Origin: Gammaproteobacteria bacterium
GTDB lineage: Bacteria > Pseudomonadota > Gammaproteobacteria > Arenicellales > JAOTYS01
Direction of reading: 5' to 3'
Length of the DNA stretch: 8,819 nucleotides
NCBI GenBank assembly: GCA_029861795.1
Contig: JAOTYS010000172.1
Span: 1 to 8,819 of the forward strand
Below are positions 1-5,987 of this stretch, one piece after another. The notes under the pieces were generated by a model that saw only the letters and a program-made list of their open reading frames with translations, searched no databases and was not told where the DNA came from. Numbering within the stretch: position 1 is the stretch's first letter; the number at the start of each line of letters is the position of its first letter. Made by a program: the position numbers and the translations under genes.

Positions 1-1637
1 GTTATGAGGGACTTTGTCAGCGGTTCGCATTGGTAGATTTTGCAGAGTTACTGTTGCGCGCATTCGAGCTAATACAAAACAACGAACCACTGCGCGCCAA
101 ATACTGCGTGCGATTTCAGCATATCTTGGTCGACGAGTTTCAAGACACCAACGATGTCCAATACCGTTGGCTCAAACTCTTTGCAGACCAACATCGCAAC
201 TTGGTTGCTGTGGGTGACGATGACCAATCTATCTACGGTTGGCGTGGCGCACGGGTCGAGAATATCCTCCAGTTTGAAAAAGATTTCCCCGGCACCAAAG
301 TAGTCCGGCTTGAACAGAACTATCGCTCCACCAGCATTATTCTCAACGCAGCCAACGCCGTCATCGGCAACAATCAAGGAAGGCTCGGCAAGAAGCTTTG
401 GACCGATGGCGAAGATGGCGATCCCGTGCAGATCTATCCGGCATTTAATGAAGTGGATGAAGCGCGGTTTGTGGTCGAACGCATCCAAGAATGGGTGGAG
501 ACAGATCACCGGCGAAGCGACGCAGCCATTCTCTACCGTTCGAACGCCCAGTCCCGTGTGTTTGAAGAAGTGCTACTCGATGTAGGTATGCCCTACCGAG
601 TATACGGCGGGTTGCGTTTCTTTGAGCGTGCGGAAATCAAAGATGCGCTGGCGTATCTGCGTTTGATCGCAAGTCGACAGTCCGATCCGTGGTTCGAGCG
701 TGTGGTCAACATCCCCACCCGGGGAATTGGCAATAGGACACTTGAGCGTGTTCGGGAGTACGCTCAACGCAAACAAGTCTCGTTGTGGGACGCTGCCTTG
801 GCATTGCTAGCTGAACGGGAATTGCCTACGCGCGCCGGGCAAGCGATGCAAGGATTCACAAGTTTGATCGAACAACTTGAAGGCGAGACAACAGGACGGG
901 ATCTTGCTGACCAGGTCGAAGTGATGCTCAAGCTTACCGGCTTGCTGGAACATTACCGCAAAGACAAGGGCGAACGTGCCGAGGCACGGGTCGAGAACCT
1001 GGAGGAGCTGGTCTCGGCCGCGCGTAACTTCAATTACTCTGCGGACGAAGCCGAAGACGCTTTGACTCAATTTCTGGCCCATGCAGCGCTAGAGGCTGGT
1101 GAAGGCCAGGCACAGGAATGGGAGGATTGCGTTCAGCTAATGAGTCTACATTCAGCAAAGGGCTTGGAGTTTCCATTGGTATTTCTGAGCGGTCTCGAAG
1201 AAGGACTCTTTCCCCACCAGCGATCGTTGCAAGACCCGAGCAAGCTAGAAGAGGAGCGTCGTCTGTGTTATGTCGGAATGACACGTGCGATGAAACGGCT
1301 ATATCTGACATATGCGGAAGTGCGACGGTTACACGGTCGCGATCACTACACCAGTCCGTCGCGGTTTTTAGCAGAAGTGCCCCCTAAGTATTTGGCTGAA
1401 GTGCGGACCGCGACGGTGTCACGGCCGATGTGGCGTCAAACTCACGTCGACAAACAAGATCCCAGTGTCACCGACCCAGCCATGCGCTTGGGTGCGCGGG
1501 TGCACCATGACAAGTTTGGTGAGGGCACTGTGCTTCACTTAGAGGGTCAGGGTGAGTACGCTCGTGTGCAAGTCAATTTCGAAGAGGTTGGCAGCAAATG
1601 GCTAGTGCTGGCTTACGCCAACTTAAGGTCAGTGTGA
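1..1637 (+). CDS. uvrD: DNA helicase II UvrD (C-terminal part, 5' end outside window)
   Basis: This is a superfamily 1A 3'-5' DNA helicase that unwinds nicked DNA in methyl-directed mismatch repair and nucleotide excision repair. The frame is open from base 3 (YEGLCQRFALVDFAELLLRA), matching internal UvrD sequence, so the TTG at base 30 is an ordinary Leu codon. About 544 residues are visible. E. coli UvrD has 720, so roughly the first 180, including Walker A, lie outside. Visible motifs are II (LVDEFQDTND, near 130-155), III (VGDDDQSIYGWRGA, from 210), IV (RLEQNYRST, from 306), V (LMSLHSAKGLEFP, about 1137-1180) and VI (EEERRLCYVGMTRA, about 1248-1290). The C-terminus carries the Tudor-like tail of UvrD/PcrA (GARVHHDKFGEGTV to KWLVLAYANL). 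The tail and the closely E. coli-like body favour UvrD over Rep. No frameshift or truncation is seen within the window. Confidence 0.97.
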   Translation, partial: YEGLCQRFALVDFAELLLRAFELIQNNEPLRAKYCVRFQHILVDEFQDTNDVQYRWLKLFADQHRNLVAVGDDDQSIYGWRGARVENILQFEKDFPGTKVVRLEQNYRSTSIILNAANAVIGNNQGRLGKKLWTDGEDGDPVQIYPAFNEVDEARFVVERIQEWVETDHRRSDAAILYRSNAQSRVFEEVLLDVGMPYRVYGGLRFFERAEIKDALAYLRLIASRQSDPWFERVVNIPTRGIGNRTLERVREYAQRKQVSLWDAALALLAERELPTRAGQAMQGFTSLIEQLEGETTGRDLADQVEVMLKLTGLLEHYRKDKGERAEARVENLEELVSAARNFNYSADEAEDALTQFLAHAALEAGEGQAQEWEDCVQLMSLHSAKGLEFPLVFLSGLEEGLFPHQRSLQDPSKLEEERRLCYVGMTRAMKRLYLTYAEVRRLHGRDHYTSPSRFLAEVPPKYLAEVRTATVSRPMWRQTHVDKQDPSVTDPAMRLGARVHHDKFGEGTVLHLEGQGEYARVQVNFEEVGSKWLVLAYANLRSV

Positions 1638-1691
1638 CTCCGAGCCATCGACTCCCGAGCACTCCAAATTAGTCTATATTTAGAATATAAC

Positions 1692-1715
1692 CGGTTCTCA
1701 ACTAACCGCCTTTTT
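1692..1715 (+). terminator. Weak terminator-like hairpin between uvrD and the GGDEF gene
   Basis: CGGTT (1692-1696) and AACCG (1704-1708) can pair across a 7-base loop and are followed by CC and five T (1711-1715). A stem of only 5 bp is weak for an intrinsic terminator. Its odd feature is position: the T run abuts the ATG at 1716. It could weakly terminate uvrD transcripts or attenuate the downstream gene, or be chance. Confidence 0.25.
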
Positions 1716-2480
1716 ATGGCTTCTGCTGTGGTGAAAAAGACAGGTAGTGGCGTCCTTATTTCAGGATCGTCATTGCTCCTTGGTGCTACCGGGTTAGTGG
1801 TTACGATATTAGTGCTGGGAATAGGCTCGTACTTTGGAGCGACTAACCTGAGTCTGTCGCAGATGCTAATCCAAGCCACCGGCGTGGGTCTGATATTGCC
1901 CGCCGCATATGCCCTTGTAAGCAGTTTGTCCCCAACCAATGAGGCGGCTAAAATCGACAATGAAGCTGCGGCGCAACTCATCGATCCGCTCACCCGCGTG
2001 CACAATAGCCGTGGTATCACCATCAATCTTATCGAATTGATAGCACTGGCGGAACGATACCGTCGCAAGTTCAGTGTGGCGATCACTCGTGTGGATCATA
2101 TGGACCAGATCGTTGGCGATTTTGGCGAATCGGCGCGAGATCAATCGTTGTGCAGTGTGGCGGAGGCCATAAGCGACGTGTTACGCATGCCCGACCGAGT
2201 CGGTCGTTACAGTGACGAGGTTTTTCTGTTGATCCTGCCGGAGACCGAGCTGGAGGACGCAAAGCAGATCGCCGAGCGCGTGCGCAGTGCGGTCGCCGAG
2301 TCCGAAGTTCCGGTGTCATCACGCAAGACCATTCACCCCACTGTAAGTGTAGGACTGACCGAGTATCGTGCCGGTGAAGACATGGAACAATTGCTTTCTC
2401 GAGCTCAGGCTGCGGTGGAAGACGCCGAAACAGAAGGTCGAAACCGTGTCGTCACTGCCGCTGTCAGCGAGGATCACTGA
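1716..2480 (+). CDS. Membrane protein with degenerate GGDEF domain, probable c-di-GMP-binding non-cyclase
   Basis: The 254-residue product has two hydrophobic stretches (about 12-41 and 49-71) that look like membrane helices, then a cytoplasmic GGDEF-family domain from about 85 to 248. Family landmarks are DPLTRVHN (90-97), VDH (127-129, first metal Asp), SVGLTEY (211-217) and GRNRV (241-245). The signature is SDEVF (166-170) in place of GGDEF, so both nucleotide-binding glycines are gone and, in an ungapped alignment, the catalytic fourth-position Glu is Val. The usual FKxxND...GH region reads MDQIVGDFGE, losing substrate-contact residues, and the usual Lys of the AKxxGRNR stretch is Glu (EDAETEGRNR). 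The inhibitory-site motif RxxD is intact as RMPD (157-160), exactly five residues before the signature. By analogy with PelD and PopA, I infer a c-di-GMP receptor. No EAL or HD-GYP domain is present. The ATG at 1716 has no clear Shine-Dalgarno; GTG codons at 1728 and 1731 are alternatives. Confidence 0.85.
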   Translation: MASAVVKKTGSGVLISGSSLLLGATGLVVTILVLGIGSYFGATNLSLSQMLIQATGVGLILPAAYALVSSLSPTNEAAKIDNEAAAQLIDPLTRVHNSRGITINLIELIALAERYRRKFSVAITRVDHMDQIVGDFGESARDQSLCSVAEAISDVLRMPDRVGRYSDEVFLLILPETELEDAKQIAERVRSAVAESEVPVSSRKTIHPTVSVGLTEYRAGEDMEQLLSRAQAAVEDAETEGRNRVVTAAVSEDH

Positions 2481-2556
2481 ACAACGAGGCGCGGGTTAGT
2501 TCCGTATCCTACTAAAGATCTTTGTAGAATCTTACCCCGTTGTACTTCGTTGCACC

Positions 2557-2565
2557 TGATACAAT
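2557..2565 (+). promoter_or_regulatory. Candidate extended -10 promoter for the cyclotransferase gene
   Basis: TGATACAAT fits the extended -10 consensus TGnTATAAT with one mismatch. No good -35 lies at 17 bases; TTGTAC at 2540-2545 is only 14 bases away. Transcription would start near 2572, giving a leader of about 24 bases before the ATG at 2596. The 115-base gap otherwise holds no gene. Confidence 0.35.
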
Positions 2566-2595
2566 GGGCTTGGCGGACACAAAAAATACGACCGC

Positions 2596-3114
2596 ATGGA
2601 TTCTACCATTTACTATTTCGCATACGGCTCTAACCTACATTATCAGCGTATCGCTGCCCGCGTAGGAGGTTGCACGATCCATGGGAGAGCGCGCGTTCGC
2701 GGCTATCAGCTCGCTTTTCATAAAGTGAGTCAAGATGGGTCCGGCAAGTGCAACGCGTTTCGTACTGATGAAATCGATCATGAGCTCTGGGGAGTGCTCT
2801 ATGGCCTCAGTGTCGAACAGCAAAAGATTCTCGATGAGATCGAAGGGGTAGGTTTCGGCTACGAGGCCGAGATTTGCAGCGTGGAAGTTGCAGATGCGGT
2901 GTTTGGCGGCGTCTTTTATGTAGCCCAGACCGAGTATGTCGATCACACCGCTCGACCTTACAGTTGGTACAAGGATTTTGTGCTGCATGGCGCCCGCCAA
3001 CACAGGCTACCGGAACCCCACGTTGAGATGATCGAGGCAATTGAGGCGTTGCAAGATCCGGACATCGATCGGCACCAAGCGAATGTCGCGATATTGACGA
3101 TGTCAGATCGATGA
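2596..3114 (+). CDS. Gamma-glutamylcyclotransferase-like protein (GGCT/AIG2 fold)
   Basis: The 172-residue protein carries the BtrG/GGCT-fold signature near its N-terminus, YFAYGSNL (7-14), whose backbone loop binds the substrate gamma-glutamyl group. The likely catalytic Glu is E83 in LDEIEGV, matching E98 of human GGCT in LDEQEGV. The length is close to human GGCT (188 residues). Family members release 5-oxoproline from gamma-glutamyl amino acids or related gamma-glutamyl compounds; the actual substrate cannot be told from sequence. No signal peptide is seen, so it is likely cytoplasmic. The ATG puts the YGSNL motif at the normal distance from the N-terminus, although no strong Shine-Dalgarno precedes it. 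A promoter-like TGATACAAT lies 31 bases upstream. The gene converges on the deacetylase gene with 13 bases between stop codons and no visible terminator. Confidence 0.88.
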   Translation: MDSTIYYFAYGSNLHYQRIAARVGGCTIHGRARVRGYQLAFHKVSQDGSGKCNAFRTDEIDHELWGVLYGLSVEQQKILDEIEGVGFGYEAEICSVEVADAVFGGVFYVAQTEYVDHTARPYSWYKDFVLHGARQHRLPEPHVEMIEAIEALQDPDIDRHQANVAILTMSDR

Positions 3115-3127
3115 AGTTAGTGACAGC

Positions 3128-4063
3128 TCAGGCACTCATTGCGGCGAGGACCTTATTCCAACCAAGGGCAAGGTTGTTGCGGTTGTAGCCGCCGCCACCC
3201 ATGGCGATGATTCGACCGTCACAAAACTCATCGGCGATCTTGCAAAGTCTTTGTGCGGCGTGACCATGGGCACTGGGGGTGAATGCCATATGGGTAATGG
3301 GATCACCTTTGATGCTGTCGGCGCCTGCTTGAAAAATAATAAGCTCAGGGTTTGCCGTTTTCACGAACTCTTCCACCCTGGGCCATACTCGGTGAAACAG
3401 CGAGTCATCGCTTCCCGGATCCATCGGGATATTGAGCTTGGTTCCCACCGCTCGACCTTTGCCAGTCTCATTGGCGAATCCGGTGCCTGGATATAGAAAA
3501 CGTCCGTCCTCGTGAATATCAGCAAAGATGAGGTCGGGATCGTCTTCGAATGAATAGAAAACACCGTCACCGTGATGCGCATCGATGTCCACATACGCTA
3601 CTCGTCGTATTCCATACCGGTTGCGCAAAGTCTCGATCAATACGCCAATATCATTAAACACGCAGAACCCCCCCGCGCTGTGGCGGCGTGCATGATGTAA
3701 CCCGGCAATGGGGACAAAGATGCGGGGGTGTCGACCGTTAATTGCGTGTTCCAGTCCATCGAGATCTGACCCCACCACGTAGGATGCGGCCTCAAATACG
3801 CCTTTGAACGCGGGGGTGTCCCCGTAATCCAAAAAACCCTCACCGGATTCGGACTGGCGCTTCACCAGGTCTATATATTTGTGCTCATGAAATTGCAGCA
3901 AATCATCTTCGCTGCATTGGATCGGTTCAGCAATATGCACCCGCTTGTCCAGGCCTTGTTTGAGGGTCTCCTTCCAGAACGCGTGGATTCGGTCTGGCCC
4001 GAAAGGGTGTCCAGCGCCAAATCCGTACAGTGCTAATGCCTCTCCGAAGTAGATGCTAACCAT
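3128..4063 (-). CDS. AcuC-like zinc-dependent deacetylase (histone deacetylase superfamily)
   Basis: This 311-residue cytoplasmic protein has the full catalytic set of the arginase/HDAC-fold deacetylases, which remove acetyl groups from lysine or small amines. The HH dyad is in GLHHARRHSAGGFCVFND (H123, H124). The zinc ligands are D161 and H163 in DIDAHHGDG plus D249 in GADS. The transition-state Tyr is Y293 in GGGGYN. D82 (YGDTPAF) aligns with the substrate-backbone Asp D101 of HDAC8, and IHEDGRFLYPGTG is typical of AcuC and class I enzymes. In Bacillus, AcuC deacetylates acetyl-CoA synthetase; here no acs or acuA neighbour is visible, so the substrate is open (protein lysine or acetylpolyamine). 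At 311 residues it is shorter than typical AcuC (about 380). It is the last of four minus-strand genes, 45 bases after the secreted-protein gene. The start has only a weak ribosome-binding site. Confidence 0.93.
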   Translation of the reverse strand: MVSIYFGEALALYGFGAGHPFGPDRIHAFWKETLKQGLDKRVHIAEPIQCSEDDLLQFHEHKYIDLVKRQSESGEGFLDYGDTPAFKGVFEAASYVVGSDLDGLEHAINGRHPRIFVPIAGLHHARRHSAGGFCVFNDIGVLIETLRNRYGIRRVAYVDIDAHHGDGVFYSFEDDPDLIFADIHEDGRFLYPGTGFANETGKGRAVGTKLNIPMDPGSDDSLFHRVWPRVEEFVKTANPELIIFQAGADSIKGDPITHMAFTPSAHGHAAQRLCKIADEFCDGRIIAMGGGGYNRNNLALGWNKVLAAMSA

Positions 4064-4108
4064 AGACGCACGATGAGCACAGAGCAGGAGTCTCGGGGCG
4101 TATCTGAG

Positions 4109-4486
4109 CTATGGCTTTACGCATTCCCAGGAGCGGATCTTTACGTTGTCTTTCTCTGCCAAGATCCATAAAGAACCCTGTGTGAATTTGTTAGTGGGTT
4201 CTTCCTTCCCCTCCCAGCGCGCCGCGATTTCGCTGCCGTTAGCGCAGTCCTTTTCGGTGAATACCTTGCAGTAGCCAAACCGCACCTGCGCTACGCGATG
4301 GACTTTGGTCAGTTTCATGAAATTATGGCACCCCTCCTCATCGGTGTTGAGTGTGAACTCTAGGTGACGTTGCTGTCCCTTTTTGTTGATTTTGTAGAAA
4401 CGCACCGTTGGGTCGCTGCCAGCAGAGATTGGCGAAGACAAGGCGATGATAAAAAGTGTCAAGGTACAGACGATTATTGTGCGCAT
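4109..4486 (-). CDS. Small secreted protein with four cysteines, unknown function
   Basis: I do not recognise this family. The chosen start gives 125 residues beginning MRTIIVCTLTLFIIALSS, a good Sec signal peptide, with a likely cleavage after the ISA at residues 20-22. GGGGA lies 9 bases before the ATG. An in-frame ATG at 4591 would add 35 residues that bury the signal sequence and overlap the DUF2782 gene, so I reject it. The mature part of about 103 residues has four cysteines (53, 73, 81, 122), which would allow two disulfides in the periplasm. It alternates charged and aromatic residues (VRFYKI, HLEFTL, RFGYCKVF, SLWILAEKDNVKI, RSWEC), suggesting a small beta-rich domain. No lipobox is seen, since C7 sits inside the hydrophobic stretch near the N-terminus. 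It lies between DUF2782 (83 bases upstream) and the deacetylase (45 bases downstream), probably co-transcribed. Confidence 0.75.
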   Translation of the reverse strand: MRTIIVCTLTLFIIALSSPISAGSDPTVRFYKINKKGQQRHLEFTLNTDEEGCHNFMKLTKVHRVAQVRFGYCKVFTEKDCANGSEIAARWEGKEEPTNKFTQGSLWILAEKDNVKIRSWECVKP

Positions 4487-4569
4487 AGAAACGAATCCCC
4501 GGCTATGGAACAAATTAAGTAGTTCTTTACCCACGCGACCAGCGACAGTGATGTGATGCGGATAATGTC

Positions 4570-4965
4570 CTACCAGGTCTTGATCTTCCATCTAGGGATA
4601 GTAACTTTGGTGTCAAACTGGTCCCGATCAAACTCATTGAACCGCGTATCGAAGTTACCGTCGCCATCGCGATCGACAAGGTAGTAAGGCGGCGCACCTT
4701 GAGGGGTCACTTTCAACATATATATGCGTCCACGTAAACGGATTTCCTCGACGACGTTCGGACTAGATACTAGGGTGTCCAACTCTTTTTGGATTGCGTC
4801 GGGCACGCCCTCATCCTTGATGTCAGGCGCGGCGTCTGGCAACGGCTGCAAATCCGGTGGCTCGGTTTCCTCTGTGGCACGCGCCGAGACAAACGCCAGC
4901 ATTACGGTGGACACCAAGACGGCTATCAAGGTAGTCCTATAAAGCCTACGACTGGTACCAAACAT
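4570..4965 (-). CDS. DUF2782 exported protein
   Basis: The 131-residue protein starts with a basic then hydrophobic segment (about 10-28) ending in SARA, a plausible signal peptide cleaved near residue 30, followed by an acidic Pro-rich linker (31-60). Residues 72-131 match what I recall of DUF2782 (EEIRLRGRIYMLKVTPQGAPP, then PYYLVDRDGDG, ending in VTIPRWKIKTW). DRDGDGNFD (98-106) has the DxDxDG spacing of EF-hand-like calcium loops; calcium binding is inference. The family's function is unknown. In Pseudomonas the DUF2782 gene lies directly beside polA on the same strand; here it is on the opposite strand with the LOG gene between. No Shine-Dalgarno precedes the ATG, and a weak promoter-like sequence ends six bases before it, so a leaderless transcript is possible. 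Confidence 0.85.
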   Translation of the reverse strand: MFGTSRRLYRTTLIAVLVSTVMLAFVSARATEETEPPDLQPLPDAAPDIKDEGVPDAIQKELDTLVSSPNVVEEIRLRGRIYMLKVTPQGAPPYYLVDRDGDGNFDTRFNEFDRDQFDTKVTIPRWKIKTW

Positions 4966-4971
4966 GTTATG

Positions 4972-4999
4972 TAAATAGGATCTGGATTGTTTCTTTCAA
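4972..4999 (-). promoter_or_regulatory. Weak candidate promoter for the DUF2782 gene
   Basis: On the minus strand TTGAAA (5 of 6 to the -35 consensus) is followed after 16 bases by TATTTA (3 of 6 to the -10), which ends six bases before the DUF2782 ATG. If used, the mRNA would have almost no leader, which fits the absence of a ribosome-binding site. The -10 match is poor. Confidence 0.22.
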
Positions 5000-5004
5000 G
5001 TCGG

Positions 5005-5017
5005 GTTAACGATTAAC
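5005..5017. promoter_or_regulatory. Perfect 5-3-5 inverted repeat upstream of DUF2782
   Basis: GTTAA-CGA-TTAAC is a perfect dyad just upstream of the candidate -35 of the DUF2782 gene and 22 bases after the LOG stop codon. The placement suits a small operator, but a 5-bp half-site occurs easily by chance in AT-rich DNA. Confidence 0.2.
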
Positions 5018-5038
5018 TTGTACTTTATTACTTGGAGC

Positions 5039-5767
5039 TCAAAGATTGAGCAGAGTTTCCTCTTCTTCTGGTGAGGTCTCAAATCCGCGCCTTTCGTAGT
5101 AACGAAAGATAGCGTCAACTACCTCTTGCGGGTCGTCCAGCACCAGCATCAGATCAAGGTCTTTGGCATCAATGGTACCTTCCTTGACCAGGGTAGTCTT
5201 AAACCAATCCAGCAGCCCCTTCCAGAAATCCGATTGCACTAAAATCACCGGTATGCGCCGGCTTTTTCCGGTCTGGATCAAGGTCAGGATTTCTATCAAT
5301 TCGTCCAAAGTTCCGAACCCGCCGGGCATGACAATATAGGCGGAGGCATATTTAACGAACATCACCTTGCGAGCAAAGAAGTGACGAAATGTTAGGCTGA
5401 TGTCCTGATAGTGCTTGGGGTTCTGCTCATTAGGCAGCACGATATTCAATCCGACGCTGACGCACCTGCCTTCGAATGCCCCTTTGTTTGCCGCTTCCAT
5501 GATGCCTGGTCCGCCCCCGCTTACTACGGAAAAGCCGGCGTCAGAGAGTCTTCTTGCAATCTCTTCGGCTAGGGCATAATACGGATGGTCCGGTTGCGTT
5601 CGGGCTGAACCGAATACGCTGACTGAGGGGTGAATCTTCGCGAGCTTCTCAAAGCCCTCGACGAACTCCGCCATGATCTGGAAGATCTTCCACGATTCGC
5701 GCGAAAGCAGCGCCGACGGCATCGAATACGGGAAGTCCTTTCTGCTAGTTTGGTCCTCTGTGGTCAT
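5039..5767 (-). CDS. LOG-family (TIGR00730) nucleotide 5'-monophosphate phosphoribohydrolase
   Basis: The 242-residue Rossmann-fold protein has both LOG-family motifs: GGGPGIMEAANKG (84-96) and PGGFGTLDE (148-156), whose final Glu and the Arg of FARKVMF (near 133) form the active site in characterised members. The family cleaves the N-glycosidic bond of nucleoside 5'-monophosphates, giving ribose 5-phosphate and a free base. Plant and some bacterial members act on cytokinin nucleotides, but in most bacteria the role is purine or pyrimidine salvage or is unknown. It is about the length of the longer bacterial TIGR00730 proteins and ends in an acidic tail (SPEEEETLLNL). The ATG at 5767 is preferred over the in-frame TTG at 5773 because AAGGA sits six bases before the ATG but touches the TTG. 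It is the first of four minus-strand genes and divergent from polA. Confidence 0.92.
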   Translation of the reverse strand: MTTEDQTSRKDFPYSMPSALLSRESWKIFQIMAEFVEGFEKLAKIHPSVSVFGSARTQPDHPYYALAEEIARRLSDAGFSVVSGGGPGIMEAANKGAFEGRCVSVGLNIVLPNEQNPKHYQDISLTFRHFFARKVMFVKYASAYIVMPGGFGTLDELIEILTLIQTGKSRRIPVILVQSDFWKGLLDWFKTTLVKEGTIDAKDLDLMLVLDDPQEVVDAIFRYYERRGFETSPEEEETLLNL

Positions 5768-5773
5768 GATCAA

Positions 5774-5778
5774 TCCTT
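5774..5778 (-). promoter_or_regulatory. Ribosome-binding site fixing the LOG gene start
   Basis: AAGGA on the minus strand is spaced six bases from the ATG at 5767, a normal distance. The upstream TTG at 5773 would have no spacing, so this site decides the start. Confidence 0.75.
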
Positions 5779-5835
5779 AGCTAGGGTCCAGACAGTAACC
5801 AACACGGACAGTTGCGTGTGTGGGACGCGTGGAGC

Positions 5836-5864
5836 CTGAAAATTTACTTGGCACGCTTTATGAT
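5836..5864 (+). promoter_or_regulatory. Candidate sigma70 promoter for polA
   Basis: CTGAAA (5836-5841, 4 of 6) and TATGAT (5859-5864, 5 of 6) are separated by exactly 17 bases, the best plus-strand pair I find in the 220-base gap between the divergent LOG and polA genes. Transcription would begin near 5871, leaving a leader of about 115 bases before the polA ATG. An overlapping TTGGCA at 5849-5854 has no good -10 at 17 bases. Confidence 0.4.
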
Positions 5865-5977
5865 CTCGAAACTATGTCTGTAATGAACGTCGAAGGTTCT
5901 CGGCCGCCCGTCCTAGGTGTTTAACTACTTATCTTATTAGCACAAATCAGCAGCAAACAGAATCGAAACGCATACAC

Positions 5978-5982
5978 AAGGA
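5978..5982 (+). promoter_or_regulatory. polA ribosome-binding site
   Basis: AAGGA lies five bases before the ATG at 5988 and supports that start codon. Confidence 0.75.
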
Positions 5983-5987
5983 CAACT

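Noticed and set aside
69..509. 146-codon open frame antisense to uvrD
   Set aside because: It lies wholly within strongly conserved UvrD coding sequence and its translation shows no recognisable domain; it is a shadow frame.
2514..2523. Perfect palindrome AAAGATCTTT after the GGDEF gene
   Set aside because: It is short, AT-rich, has no loop and no T run, and is not positioned against a promoter element; chance is the simplest explanation.
1716..3114. GGDEF protein and cyclotransferase as a functional pair
   Set aside because: They are separated by 115 bases with a candidate promoter between, and no known biology links them.
4557..4565. Minus-strand TTATCCGCA, one mismatch from a DnaA box
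   Set aside because: It is a single isolated near-match between two genes, with no cluster, AT-rich unwinding element or origin-type neighbours.
4109..4591. 160-residue version of the secreted protein starting at 4591
   Set aside because: The extra 35 residues bury an otherwise clear signal peptide, overlap the end of the DUF2782 gene, and have no better ribosome-binding site than the internal ATG at 4486.
5768..5773. TTG start for the LOG gene at 5773
   Set aside because: The AAGGA ribosome-binding site directly abuts this TTG, while it is ideally spaced for the ATG at 5767.
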